Positions 1 through 9,470 of a stretch of DNA of 64,000 nt are shown here, one piece after another (position 1 is the stretch's first letter; each line of letters starts with the position of its first letter). The notes under the pieces are model-generated. The model searched no databases. It was not told where the DNA came from and saw nothing but the letters and a program-made list of their open reading frames with translations. The DNA is from JAPORK01 sp026710285 (GTDB lineage: Bacteria > Pseudomonadota > Gammaproteobacteria > Pseudomonadales > Endozoicomonadaceae): positions 1,984,001-2,048,000 of the forward strand of contig OZ241746.1 of NCBI GenBank assembly GCA_965201045.1, given 5' to 3'. The translations under genes were made by a program, and so were the position numbers.

Positions 1-1900
1 CCACATGCGTGGGGATGAACCGACATCATCGCCTTAGCCACTCCGGGTATGATAGTGTTCCCCACATGCGTGGGGATGAACCGGTACTGTATGAGATCGG
101 GGCCAACTCGGGGTAGTGTTCCCCACATGCGTGGGGATGAACCGAATTTAATAATGTCGGTTCGCACAACTTTAATGTGTTCCCCACATGCGTGGGGATG
201 AACCGCTACATCCCGATGTAGACGTTAACACGCTGATGTGTTCCCCACATGCGTGGGGATGAACCGCCTAAAAAATTCACGGCAAAAGGAAACGCTCTGT
301 GTTCCCCACATGCGTGGGGATGAACCGTGCAATACCCGCTAATGGCGTGATAGGCGCCGGTGTTCCCCACATGCGTGGGGATGAACCGCTCTGTTTCAAT
401 GGCATGTCTTAACTCGGGTGGTGTTCCCCACATGCGTGGGGATGAACCGTTCCCACATAGACGGTCTTGTTGTGTGTTTGGGTGTTCCCCACATGCGTGG
501 GGATGAACCGTGCTCTCTCTCAAATTTGGGTGTCCTAATTTTGTGTTCCCCACATGCGTGGGGATGAACCGCATCTTGATCCAACCGAGCTTATGAATGA
601 ACAGTGTTCCCCACATGCGTGGGGATGAACCGTTCTCTCTATCGTTTCCGTACAGAATTGCCATGTGTTCCCCACATGCGTGGGGATGAACCGGATCGCC
701 AAAAGCAAAACAAATGTTGAAAAGAGTGTTCCCCACATGCGTGGGGATGAACCGCGACGGCATTAGTTGCCTGCCCTACTGTCTATGTGTTCCCCACATG
801 CGTGGGGATGAACCGGACTTTTTTTAAAAGGTCCGGTCCGACCTGCTGTGTTCCCCACGCGAGTGGGGATGAACCGGATGTTGTTATTCCCAAAGATAGT
901 TTAGTTAAGTGTTCCCCACGCGAGTGGGGATGAACCGACACTGACTGATCTCGGTTTCGGTGGTTGTTCGTGTTCCCCACGCGAGTGGGGATGAACCGTT
1001 TACAGCAAGATTTTATCGAACACGTAGGGGGTGTTCCCCACGCGAGTGGGGATGAACCGATGTCGCTTATATTTGCGATGAGAAAAACAATGTGTTCCCC
1101 ACGCGAGTGGGGATGAACCGGAGTGTTGCTACAACAATATCAGTTATTGGTAGTGTTCCCCACGCGAGTGGGGATGAACCGCGTATTAAAGAAAAATTGC
1201 GTTGGTTAAAACAGTGTTCCCCACGCGAGTGGGGATGAACCGCAATATCATAATAGGCAGTGGCAGCATACTCAGTGTTCCCCACGCGAGTGGGGATGAA
1301 CCGCGAATTGTCTTTTTTGGTTTTTTGCATAAAACGTGTTCCCCACGCGAGTGGGGATGAACCGAAAATAATTAATGGCAAGGTTGTTGATTTTGAGTGT
1401 TCCCCACGCGAGTGGGGATGAACCACGTATAAAAAGATTAAGGTTTTATTTTGTTTCGTGTTCCCCACGCGAGTGGGGATGAACCGTATCTGATCCATCT
1501 TTTTCACGTTCTGTTACAGTGTTCCCCACGCGAGTGGGGATGAACCGGATCCTTCATATTTGATGAGGATGTTAACGGCGTGTTCCCCACGCGAGTGGGG
1601 ATGAACCGGTTTGGATCAGGTAGTGGTGCCTATAAAACTGTTCCCCACGCGAGTGGGGATGAACCGGACGTTAAACTTAACCAAACATAGACTTAACTGT
1701 GTTCCCCACGCGAGTGGGGATGAACCGCGCTCAATGTAGATGCAGATGAAGTTTATCATGTGTTCCCCACGCGAGTGGGGATGAACCGATCACGGTCATC
1801 AATTCTGATATCGCGCCATTGTGTTCCCCACGCGAGTGGGGATGAACCGTATAATAGGGCTTGAGTTTCTCGTGGTGATAGGTGTTCCCCACATGCGTGG
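1..1900 (+). CRISPR. Type I-E-like CRISPR array, 32 repeats/31 spacers, two repeat variants
   Basis: Direct 29-nt repeats recur every 61 bp with 32-nt spacers. Every repeat starts GTGTTCCCCAC and ends GTGGGGATGAACCG, the layout of type I-E repeats. The first repeat is cut by the window edge (visible 1-22); the next starts at 55. Fourteen repeats up to 787-815 carry the loop ATGC between CCCCAC and GTGGGG. Seventeen repeats from 848 to 1849 carry the loop GCGA. A last, truncated repeat (1882-1900) again has the ATGC loop and ends after ...CGTGG. The degenerate terminal repeat marks the leader-distal end, so leader and cas genes should lie left of the window. One repeat (1638-1666) has C for its first G and follows a 29-nt spacer (1609-1637). 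The repeat starting at 1397 ends CCA instead of CCG. Spacers look unique; I recognise no targets. Confidence 0.97.
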
Positions 1901-2078
1901 TAGTGTTTAATTTTGTGTGTCTGCGTGACAGAAATGAAGACATTGTTAGAATATGAATGAAGAAAAATTCATTAACTAACAAGAGGTGTTCATTTCATCA
2001 AGTTAACCTATCTGCCCTGCTGTTGTGCAGACACATTAAGTTATATAGAATATTGGGTTGATATCAGTTTCAGCACAT
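1901..2078. other. CRISPR trailer to truB intergenic
   Basis: AT-rich stretch after the degenerate last repeat, with no gene. The conserved gammaproteobacterial neighbours of truB (rpsO, pnp) are not here; the CRISPR array sits in that place. I see no convincing terminator. Confidence 0.5.
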
Positions 2079-2987
2079 TTAATGCTTTATTGCCCGTTGC
2101 ATCGCTACCTTACCATCATCGGTTACACTGCCAATACCAATAAATCTGTTGTCACTGTACAGACGTACAAAGCCCGATGAAGGTGTTTGTGGTAGTACGA
2201 CAGGGTTTCCCTGTCTTATATGTACGACAGCAGTTTTTCCAGCGAGCAGTTTAGGTAGATGAAGTATTCCGTTCTCAGGAGGAAGTATCAGTTTATCAAG
2301 GGCTTCGGTTCCTTTTTCTGCATGAATTTGTTGTAATTGTTCAGGAGTATAGCTTTGTGTTTCCTGACAGGAACCTGCCTGTGTACGCCTTAGTGCTGAA
2401 ATATGTGCTTCGCAGCCAAGTGCCTCGCCAAGATCTTCTATTAGTGTGCGGACGTAAGTACCTTTAGTGCATTTAATGTAAAACTGTGCATACGGTTTTG
2501 TGTAGCTTAATAGTTTAAATTCATGAATTGTGATTTCTCTGGGTTTGCGTTCAATCTGTTTACCTTCACGAGCCAGTTTGTAAAGTGGCTGCCCTTTATG
2601 TTTAAGTGCAGAATACATAGGGGGAATCTGTTGTATACAACCGGTAAACTGAGGTAGCATATTTTCTATTGCATCAGTTGTTGCCGTGACTGGTTTTTCA
2701 CTGATAACACTGCCTTCACTGTCTCCTGTGGTTGTTTTAATTCCCAGTGTCGCTGTTGCTAAGTAAGCTTTATCTGCATCGAGTAAATACTGCGATAGTT
2801 TAGTTGCCTCCCCAAAGCAAACCGGTAAAACGCCAGTTGCAAGCGGATCAAGGCTTCCGGTATGACCGGCCTTTTTAGCGTTAAACAGACGCTTTACCTG
2901 CTGAAGTACGCCATTGGAAGAGACACCAGCCGGTTTATCTACAATTAAAAAGCCATTGACGGCTCTTTTTGAGTTATGTCTGGTCAT
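2079..2987 (-). CDS. truB: tRNA pseudouridine(55) synthase TruB
   Basis: Makes pseudouridine 55 in the T-loop of tRNAs in the cytoplasm. The chosen start gives 302 residues, usual for TruB, beginning MTRHNSKRAVNGFLIVDKPA. Visible family signatures are the N-terminal GFLIVDKPAG strand, the catalytic-aspartate segment AGHTGSLDPLATGVLP (roughly residues 43-58) and the later KCTKGTYVRTL motif. The open frame continues 24 codons further upstream, but that extension is lysine-rich, unlike TruB, and would overlap most of the end of rbfA. The chosen start overlaps the rbfA stop by 14 nt, typical of translational coupling. It is the last gene of the rimP-nusA-infB-rbfA-truB cluster. Confidence 0.95.
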   Translation of the reverse strand: MTRHNSKRAVNGFLIVDKPAGVSSNGVLQQVKRLFNAKKAGHTGSLDPLATGVLPVCFGEATKLSQYLLDADKAYLATATLGIKTTTGDSEGSVISEKPVTATTDAIENMLPQFTGCIQQIPPMYSALKHKGQPLYKLAREGKQIERKPREITIHEFKLLSYTKPYAQFYIKCTKGTYVRTLIEDLGEALGCEAHISALRRTQAGSCQETQSYTPEQLQQIHAEKGTEALDKLILPPENGILHLPKLLAGKTAVVHIRQGNPVVLPQTPSSGFVRLYSDNRFIGIGSVTDDGKVAMQRAIKH

Positions 2988-3396
2988 CGGTGCTTCCGTC
3001 TTTATTTGTGATTTTTTGTTCCTGGCGGTTTTTTTCATCTTCGCGAATAACTTTGTCAATGAGCGAACTGATACGACCTGCTCTGATCAGGCTTTCATCA
3101 TAATGAAAGCGTAAAGCAGGGACAGAACGCATCGATGACATTTTACCCAAGCGGGAACGGATATACCCACAAGCTTCAGTTAAGATTTTTATCTGCTCTT
3201 TAAAGCCATTTTGATCATCGTCAATACCCATGAAAGTAACATAAATATCTGCATAACTCAGATCTGTTGATACCTTCACTTCGTTAATGGTAACCATACC
3301 TAAACGGGCATCACGCATTTCCATCTGTAATATATTGGCTACATTACGCTGAATCTGATCTGCAACACGTTGTGTGCGGCTAAACCCTCTGAACAT
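2974..3396 (-). CDS. rbfA: 30S ribosome-binding factor RbfA
   Basis: Small KH-like factor that binds the immature 30S subunit and helps mature the 5' end of 16S rRNA. The 140 residues begin MFRGFSRTQRVADQIQRNVA, the typical RbfA start, followed by the conserved DARLGMVTINEVKVSTDLSY region. The tail is slightly longer than usual, acidic and lysine-rich. It lies between infB and truB as in most gammaproteobacteria, but with an unusually long gap (367 bp) to infB, so it may have its own promoter. Its end overlaps the truB start. Confidence 0.95.
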   Translation of the reverse strand: MFRGFSRTQRVADQIQRNVANILQMEMRDARLGMVTINEVKVSTDLSYADIYVTFMGIDDDQNGFKEQIKILTEACGYIRSRLGKMSSMRSVPALRFHYDESLIRAGRISSLIDKVIREDEKNRQEQKITNKDGSTDDQT

Positions 3397-3763
3397 ATTA
3401 TTTATAACCCATTTATTTACACTGAATACTCTGACCAGACGAACTGGAAAATATAGATTTTATTGTTTATCACAATATTACCAGCAAAGATCAGCCAGAT
3501 TAAAAGTAGCTGAACATTGCGGTTAATTTTTTTACACGAGATTTATTGCTTTGGTTAATAATTGTCTGAACTGTTTTTATTTGAGTGTGAGTAAAGAGCA
3601 ATCATTAAAATACATAGCTAATGACTAATATTTGTTGCAATGCAGTAATCATTGGAAATGATTACCGCCACATTGCATATTATCAATTTCACTCATTAAA
3701 TGGTATAGAAGACAATTCTTGTTTGTACAAAAATTGTCAAAATAACCATTATGAAGCGTTTAA
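3397..3763. other. infB-rbfA intergenic gap
   Basis: Gene-free and AT-rich; these genes are usually only a few bases apart. A hairpin (GACAATT at 3711-3717 pairing with AATTGTC at 3732-3738) lies just after infB on the minus strand. It could terminate or attenuate transcription, but its T-tract is weak. A small open frame on the plus strand here has no recognisable product. Confidence 0.4.
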
Positions 3764-6268
3764 TTATAAGCTACGAGCAATTTCTACTGTCTTATATACT
3801 TCAATTTTATCGCCAACTTTAACATCATTATAATTTTTTACGCCAATACCACATTCCATATCGTTGCGCACTTCATTAACATCTTCTTTATAACGACGTA
3901 AAGATTCAAGTTCACCTTCATAAATAACTATATTTTCACGCAGTACCCGAATCCGCTCGTTACGATATACCGTACCTTCAATAACCATACAACCTGCAAT
4001 AGCACCAATTTTAGGCGCACGGAAGACCTCTCTGACTTCAGCAATACCGACAATTTTTTCACTCAGCTCAGTCTCCAGCATGCCTGACAATGCTTTCTCT
4101 ACATCGGCAATAATGTCATAGATTACGCTATAATAACGCAGATCAACGCTTTCATTTTCTGCAATGCGGCGGGCCGTACCATCAGCACGTACATTGAAAC
4201 CTATCACCACACCCTGTGAGGCTAACGCAAGGTTTACATCTGTTTCAGTAATACCACCGACACCTCCAGAAATAACCTGAACGCTCACTTCATCATTACC
4301 GAGTTCTTCAAGCGATGAAGTAATGGCTTCCAGAGAGCCACGCACATCTGTTTTTAGCACTACTTTCAGGATGCGTTTTTTAGCAGATTCCATATCTTTG
4401 AACATGTTTTCAAGCTTGCTCACCTGCTGACGTGCAAGTTTTACATCCCGGAATTTACCCTGTCGGAAAAGTGCAATTTCACGTGCTTTACGTTCATCCT
4501 GAACTACAATCATTTCATCACCGGAATCAGGTGCTCCATCCAGCCCTAAGATTTCTACTGTAATTGAAGGACCTGCTGTGAGAGCAGCTTTACCATTTGA
4601 ATCAACCATAGCCCGAACACGACCATACTGCTGTCCGATCAGAATGTTGTCGCCTTTTTGTAGTAAGCCTGACTGAACCAGAACTGAGGCAACAGGACCC
4701 CGACCTTTATCCAGGCGTGACTCAATAACAATACCTTTTGCCGGACCTTCAGCGATAGCTTTTAATTCCAGTAATTCAGCCTGGAGCAGTATGGCATCTA
4801 ATAAGTCATTGACACCTTCTCCGGTATGTGCAGAAACAGGTACAAACTGAACATCACCACCCCAGCTTTCCGGGATGACGCCTTTCTGACTCAGTTCATT
4901 CATGACTCTGTCACAATCAGCTTCAGGTTTATCAATTTTATTGATAGCTACCACAATGGGTACATCTGCTGCTTTAGCATGCTGTATGGCTTCTTCTGTC
5001 TGTGGCATAACGCCATCATCAGCGGCCACAACCAAAATAACAATATCAGTTGCCTTTGCACCGCGTGCCCGCATTGCCGTAAAGGCAGCGTGCCCCGGTG
5101 TATCCAGAAAGCTGATCATACCTTTTGCTGTGTTAACATGATAAGCACCAATATGCTGGGTGATACCACCGGCTTCACCTACCTGCACACGACTTTCACG
5201 AATATGATCAAGCAGCGAGGTTTTTCCATGGTCAACATGTCCCATTACTGTGACAACAGGTGCACGCGGTTGTGGTTCATAATGTACTGATGTTTCAGTA
5301 GTGGTGTCTTCTGTCAGGGATTCTTCCAGCGCATTTGCTTTAAGCAATTTAGGCTTGTGTCCCATTTCTTCTACGACAACAACAGCTGTATCCTGGTCTA
5401 TGACCTGATTGATAGTAACCATTGTACCCAGTTTAAACATAAACTTAACCACGTCGGCTGCCTTAATAGCCATTTTTTGTGCCAGCTCACCAACGGTAAT
5501 GGTTTCAGGAATGATCACTTCGCGGATAATAGGTGCAACCGGTTTCGTAAAGCTTTGTTCCAGCGCTTTGGATTTAAAAGCTTTACGGGTCAGAATTTCT
5601 TCTTGTTGCCGCTCTTTTTTGCTGCGCTTACCGCCGTTTTCTCTTGTATCAAGATAATCATTCTTGCTATTTTTACGCTTTGATTTTGCAGCCGCACGAC
5701 GTCCTGAACCTTTGTTCTCTTCAGTAGCAGGCACAGGCTGCATAACCTGAACGGGTGGTGCATTCAGATTTTCAGAGGATGGTTTTTTGGATTTAGCAGT
5801 ACGCTTTACTGGTTTTTCATTTTTATTTGCAGCTGTTTTTTTATTAGCTGCTCTTTTCGTTTTCTCATTTTGTTCATCAGTAGAACGTCTTCCAGATGAG
5901 GAAGCGGTTTGTTTTTTATTACCTCTCCTGGTTCTGGAACCACCCTCTGGTTTCACCAGTGTTCTTTTTTTACGTACTTCAACATTAACAATTTTATTTT
6001 TCCCTGAACTGTCAGCAACTTTAATCGTTTCCTGTGTTTTTCTTATCAGGGTGATTTTCTTAGTTTCTGCTGCAACTGCTTGTTCAGCATTGCCTGTTTT
6101 GTCGCCATGCATACGCTGCAAATAACTGAGCAGCTGTGTTTTGTCGGCTTCAGAGACGACCTCAGCCGGTTTCTTTTGTATGAGTCCTGCTTCTTGCATC
6201 TGTACAAGAAGTTTTTCAACCGGCGTACCAACAAAATTGGCGAGTTGTTCTACCGTTACATCTGCCAT
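3764..6268 (-). CDS. infB: Translation initiation factor IF-2
   Basis: GTPase that brings initiator fMet-tRNA to the 30S subunit and promotes subunit joining. It has 834 residues. The N-terminal IF2-N helical domain (about 1-55) is followed by a lysine/arginine-rich, low-complexity linker (about 90-250) and a second IF2-N module (about 255-305). The G domain begins about residue 340: G1 MGHVDHGKTS (342-351), the DTPGHAAF G3 motif and the NKIDKPEAD G4 motif. Domains II-IV follow to the C-terminal initiator-tRNA-binding barrel. It sits 33 bp after nusA, as in the classic operon. Confidence 0.97.
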   Translation of the reverse strand: MADVTVEQLANFVGTPVEKLLVQMQEAGLIQKKPAEVVSEADKTQLLSYLQRMHGDKTGNAEQAVAAETKKITLIRKTQETIKVADSSGKNKIVNVEVRKKRTLVKPEGGSRTRRGNKKQTASSSGRRSTDEQNEKTKRAANKKTAANKNEKPVKRTAKSKKPSSENLNAPPVQVMQPVPATEENKGSGRRAAAKSKRKNSKNDYLDTRENGGKRSKKERQQEEILTRKAFKSKALEQSFTKPVAPIIREVIIPETITVGELAQKMAIKAADVVKFMFKLGTMVTINQVIDQDTAVVVVEEMGHKPKLLKANALEESLTEDTTTETSVHYEPQPRAPVVTVMGHVDHGKTSLLDHIRESRVQVGEAGGITQHIGAYHVNTAKGMISFLDTPGHAAFTAMRARGAKATDIVILVVAADDGVMPQTEEAIQHAKAADVPIVVAINKIDKPEADCDRVMNELSQKGVIPESWGGDVQFVPVSAHTGEGVNDLLDAILLQAELLELKAIAEGPAKGIVIESRLDKGRGPVASVLVQSGLLQKGDNILIGQQYGRVRAMVDSNGKAALTAGPSITVEILGLDGAPDSGDEMIVVQDERKAREIALFRQGKFRDVKLARQQVSKLENMFKDMESAKKRILKVVLKTDVRGSLEAITSSLEELGNDEVSVQVISGGVGGITETDVNLALASQGVVIGFNVRADGTARRIAENESVDLRYYSVIYDIIADVEKALSGMLETELSEKIVGIAEVREVFRAPKIGAIAGCMVIEGTVYRNERIRVLRENIVIYEGELESLRRYKEDVNEVRNDMECGIGVKNYNDVKVGDKIEVYKTVEIARSL

Positions 6269-6301
6269 ATCACTTCTCTCCTGTTCTTAAGTGGCTCGCC
6301 T

Positions 6302-7798
6302 TTACTCTTCTTTACCAAACCAGCAAATATTACGTGCCTGCATAATTAGTTTGCCAGCACTTTCCATCGTTAGTCCTTCAATGTGTACAAGATCATCGAC
6401 AGCCTGTTCTGCTAAAACTTCTAAATCGTTAATATTGTTTGCCAGCAATGAGGTGATTAAATCTGGATCTACATCTTTAAGTTCGAACAAGCTTTTCACC
6501 GAGTTCGATTCAATATTATCTGATTTCTTAGTTTCTTCTTGTTTGAGAAGCGCCTCTTTTGCCTTTTGTTGTAATGTGCTGATCTCTTTTTCATCAAGCA
6601 CGCCACTGGATAATATCTCTTCTTTTGGCAGATAAGCTACTTCTTCTACTGTTGTAATATTCGCTTCTATCAATTTTATAGCTAATTCTTTATCAATTTC
6701 AAGCGCTTCAGTTAGTTCAGCAGACTGATCATCTACTTCTTTCAATTGTTTATTTTGTGCTTCTTCTGTTGTCATGACATTAAGCACCCAATTAGTCAGA
6801 TCGCTGGCCAGACGGACGTTTTGCCCACCCCGACCAATTGCTTGTGCCAAATTGCTTTTATGCACAGCAATATCCATTACATGCTTATCTTCATCAACAA
6901 CAATTGAGGCAACCTCTGCCGGTTGCATTGAATTGATAACAAATTGTGCCGGGTTTTCATTCCATAAAACAATGTCGACCCGCTCATTCTGAAGCTCACT
7001 GGAAATGGCTTGTACGCGGGCTCCACGCATACCTACACAAGCGCCCACAGGATCAATTCTGCCATCATTGGTTTTTACAGCAATTTTTGCTCTGGAACCC
7101 GGATCGCGTGCAACTGCTTTTATTTCAATAATTTCTTCAGTAATTTCAGGAACTTCCAGTCGGAAAAGTTCTGCAAGCATTTTGGGGTTGGTGCGGCTCA
7201 GAATAAGTTGCGGACCTTTACCTTCCTGCTGTTCTACCTCCTGAAGTAAGGCACGAATGCGTACGCCTGTACGAAAGTTCTCCCGTGGTATAGTCTGATT
7301 TTTGGGTAAAATAGCTTCAGCATCACCACCAAGATCAATAATATAGAACTCGCGCATGACTTTTTTTATCATGCCGGTAATGAGTGTACCTATTTTGTCG
7401 CGATATTGTTCAATCATTTGGTGGCGTTTAGCTTCACGCACTTTTTGAATAATAACATGCTTTGCTGTTTGTGCTGCTACACGCTTAAACTCAATGGATT
7501 CTACCTGCTCTTCCCATACATCACCAATTTTCAATGACTTATCATTCTCATGTGCTTCATCAAGCGTAAGGTGGGCACCAGGAATTTCAAAGTCTTCATC
7601 AGCTACAACAGTCCAGCAACGAAAAGTGTCATAATTTCCGGTTTTTCTATCAACAGAAACCCTGATATCGACTTCTGTTTTATAACGTTTTTTAGTTGCG
7701 GTTGCCAATGCAGATTCAATTGCTTCAACAATAACTTCAGGTGCTATACCTTTTTCGTTGGAGACTGAGTCAACAACCTGTAAAATTTCTTTGCCCAT
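6302..7798 (-). CDS. nusA: Transcription termination/antitermination factor NusA
   Basis: RNA polymerase-associated elongation factor acting in pausing, termination and antitermination. At 498 residues it matches the gammaproteobacterial length. The N-terminal polymerase-binding domain (about 1-125) is followed by an S1 domain, two KH domains with the conserved AIGRGGQNVRLAS signature, and two C-terminal acidic repeats. A purine-rich GAGG Shine-Dalgarno lies before the ATG. It follows rimP by about 70 bp and precedes infB. Confidence 0.97.
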   Translation of the reverse strand: MGKEILQVVDSVSNEKGIAPEVIVEAIESALATATKKRYKTEVDIRVSVDRKTGNYDTFRCWTVVADEDFEIPGAHLTLDEAHENDKSLKIGDVWEEQVESIEFKRVAAQTAKHVIIQKVREAKRHQMIEQYRDKIGTLITGMIKKVMREFYIIDLGGDAEAILPKNQTIPRENFRTGVRIRALLQEVEQQEGKGPQLILSRTNPKMLAELFRLEVPEITEEIIEIKAVARDPGSRAKIAVKTNDGRIDPVGACVGMRGARVQAISSELQNERVDIVLWNENPAQFVINSMQPAEVASIVVDEDKHVMDIAVHKSNLAQAIGRGGQNVRLASDLTNWVLNVMTTEEAQNKQLKEVDDQSAELTEALEIDKELAIKLIEANITTVEEVAYLPKEEILSSGVLDEKEISTLQQKAKEALLKQEETKKSDNIESNSVKSLFELKDVDPDLITSLLANNINDLEVLAEQAVDDLVHIEGLTMESAGKLIMQARNICWFGKEE

Positions 7799-7868
7799 AG
7801 TAGCCTCATATCTTTGAAAACCTATTATTGACTTTATTTTCCAGTCAGCTTATAGCATTTATTTTGCT

Positions 7869-8330
7869 TTAAAAACAAGGCACAATATTTGCTTTTTTAA
7901 TCGTTTCAAACGGAAATAAAAATTCATGCTCATCGCATACAACACCAATTTCCTGTTTTTCACTGTCGGCTCTGGAAATAACGCCACAAAATTTTTTTTG
8001 CCCTTCAAATGCTATGTGTAACTGAATATTTATCTTTTCTCCAATGTTTTTAGCATAATGCTGAAAAGTAAACAGCGGACGATCAAGACCCGGTGAAGAG
8101 ACTTCCAGCGAATACTGACCAGAAACAGGATCTTCCACATCAAGTACAGCACTCACCTGACGGCTCACTTTTTCACAGTCTTCCAGACAAACACCACTCG
8201 TTTTATCGATATAAATTCTCAAAACATTATGTCCGTCATGAGTGAGTAACTGAATACCCCATAACTGACATCCAAACGCATTAACGGTGGGTTCAATCAA
8301 TATTTCCAACTGGTCTGTTTTAGAAGACAT
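7869..8330 (-). CDS. rimP: Ribosome maturation factor RimP
   Basis: Needed for 30S maturation. The chosen start MSSKTDQLEILIEPTVNAFG gives 153 residues, the family norm. A further 24 in-frame upstream codons read MKHLQLQFYS... and do not resemble RimP, so I excluded them. Conserved segments are CQLWGIQL, LRIYIDK, SGVCLEDCEKVSRQVSAVLD and YSLEVSSPGLDRPL, followed by the SH3-like C-terminal domain. First protein gene of the nusA operon. Confidence 0.93.
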   Translation of the reverse strand: MSSKTDQLEILIEPTVNAFGCQLWGIQLLTHDGHNVLRIYIDKTSGVCLEDCEKVSRQVSAVLDVEDPVSGQYSLEVSSPGLDRPLFTFQHYAKNIGEKINIQLHIAFEGQKKFCGVISRADSEKQEIGVVCDEHEFLFPFETIKKANIVPCF

Positions 8331-8416
8331 CTTTAATAAACCTGTAAACACAATATAAGTCTGATTTTCAGCACTATAAAATTGTAACTGCAAATGTTTC
8401 AATAGTTTGCTATCAG

Positions 8417-8422
8417 ATTATA
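8417..8422 (-). promoter_or_regulatory. Candidate -10 box upstream of rimP
   Basis: On the minus strand this reads TATAAT, about 87 nt before the rimP start and downstream of the hairpin at 8472-8502. No good -35 box is seen at the ideal spacing, so the call rests on the -10 match and its position. Confidence 0.35.
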
Positions 8423-8471
8423 CTATTTTTATCTGACTTCTATTTGTTGCAAACCTATTTTATCTGTACCA

Positions 8472-8502
8472 GTAAAAACAGAAAATGGGCCCGAAGCCCA
8501 TT
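8472..8502 (-). terminator. Hairpin with UUCG-type loop between tRNA-fMet and rimP
   Basis: On the minus strand the stem AATGGGC/GCCCATT encloses TTCGG and is followed by TTCTGTTTTT. This is a plausible intrinsic terminator or processing hairpin separating the tRNA transcript from rimP. Confidence 0.6.
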
Positions 8503-8600
8503 CTGAATAACGCCGCTGTTTCTTTGTTATAATCCTCTTAATAACACGCAATCTTAAAATGTTTTTATAAACTCTTTAAAATTTTCCATCATTCAGAAAA

Positions 8601-8624
8601 TAAAAACCCCTTTTAAAAAGGGGT
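8601..8624 (-). terminator. Intrinsic terminator after tRNA-fMet
   Basis: On the minus strand ACCCCTTTTT pairs with AAAAGGGGT and is followed by TTTTA, starting 13 nt beyond the tRNA 3' end. A good Rho-independent terminator for the tRNA. Confidence 0.75.
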
Positions 8625-8636
8625 CTCAAAAAATCC

Positions 8637-8713
<77 letters not shown>

Positions 8714-9110
8714 CTATCAAACTGATCAGGACATATTGTATGGACATTAATTGCTTAAGTCAATAGCTTTAACGTTTAAAAGGCAAATTAATTTTCATGT
8801 CTCTTGAAGTTTTTGGTTCAAAATATTGATTTATATGGTTTTTTTAAAAAACACAAGTTAAAATATATCTTCATTGAATTATTTTTAATACGCCGATCAG
8901 CCTTTGAATGCAATAAATTCATTACAGTTGCACCCTTTAATATAATATATAAGAATTTTTATTTTTAACAAGGTTGTAAAATATCCTTCTGTATCAATGA
9001 TCTGACAACACACTCAAACTAGAATCAGGCAAATCAAAGCCAGAAAAATGCACGATATACCCTTTTTTATGAGATAAATGAGCCTTTGTTCCCCTTCCCT
9101 CAGGTCATAT

Positions 9111-9193
9111 GCATACTTTTATACATAAATATTTGGTTAGGTATGAAAAAACCTGGAAACTTCTTTATGGATTCCTGCTTCCGCAAGAATGAC
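9111..9193 (-). repeat. Dispersed REP-like element (CATACTCTTATACATAA family)
   Basis: One end resembles CATACTYTTATACATAAATA and the other carries a TTCCTGCTTCCGCARGAATGAC hairpin. Nearly the same sequence occurs at 55488-55572, with longer relatives at 9376-9470 and 15821-15912. Confidence 0.7.
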
Positions 9194-9375
9194 AACGGTT
9201 GTGTATGCAAAACTTTTAAAATCATTAAGTTATGTTTGTACAGACAGAAAAACTGAAAAGCAGGAGTGATAAGGTATAGCAAGGATAACAGAATAAGCAG
9301 CATGGGTATTGTATTAATTATTTCAGGTTTGATTCGATGATACATTTCTGCTTCGTCATTCCCTGCACCACCGCA

Positions 9376-9470
9376 TCATTCTTGCGAAAGCAGGAATCCA
9401 TTACTGGTATTTACAGAGTGCATTCTATAAGATTATACATGCTGCAAATATTTATGTATAAGAGTATGGG
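9376..9470 (+). repeat. Dispersed REP-like element, long form
   Basis: Runs from a CTTGCGAAAGCAGGAATCCA hairpin arm through TTCTATAAGATTATACAT to TATGTATAAGAGTATG. The inverted copy at 15821-15912 keeps both ends and the middle; partial pieces occur near 19911, 50461 and 57680. Confidence 0.7.

Noticed and set aside
206..1982. Several open frames across the CRISPR array encoding repeated HPHACGEH- or WGTxx-like peptides
   Set aside because: The 61-bp period and lack of stops in the repeats create open frames by chance; these are the array itself.
2988..3059. 24-codon N-terminal extension of TruB
   Set aside because: It overlaps rbfA deeply and does not resemble TruB; the internal ATG with a 14-nt overlap is the usual arrangement.
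4826..6125. Plus-strand open frames opposite infB
   Set aside because: Antisense shadows of a conserved gene with cysteine/histidine-rich nonsense products.
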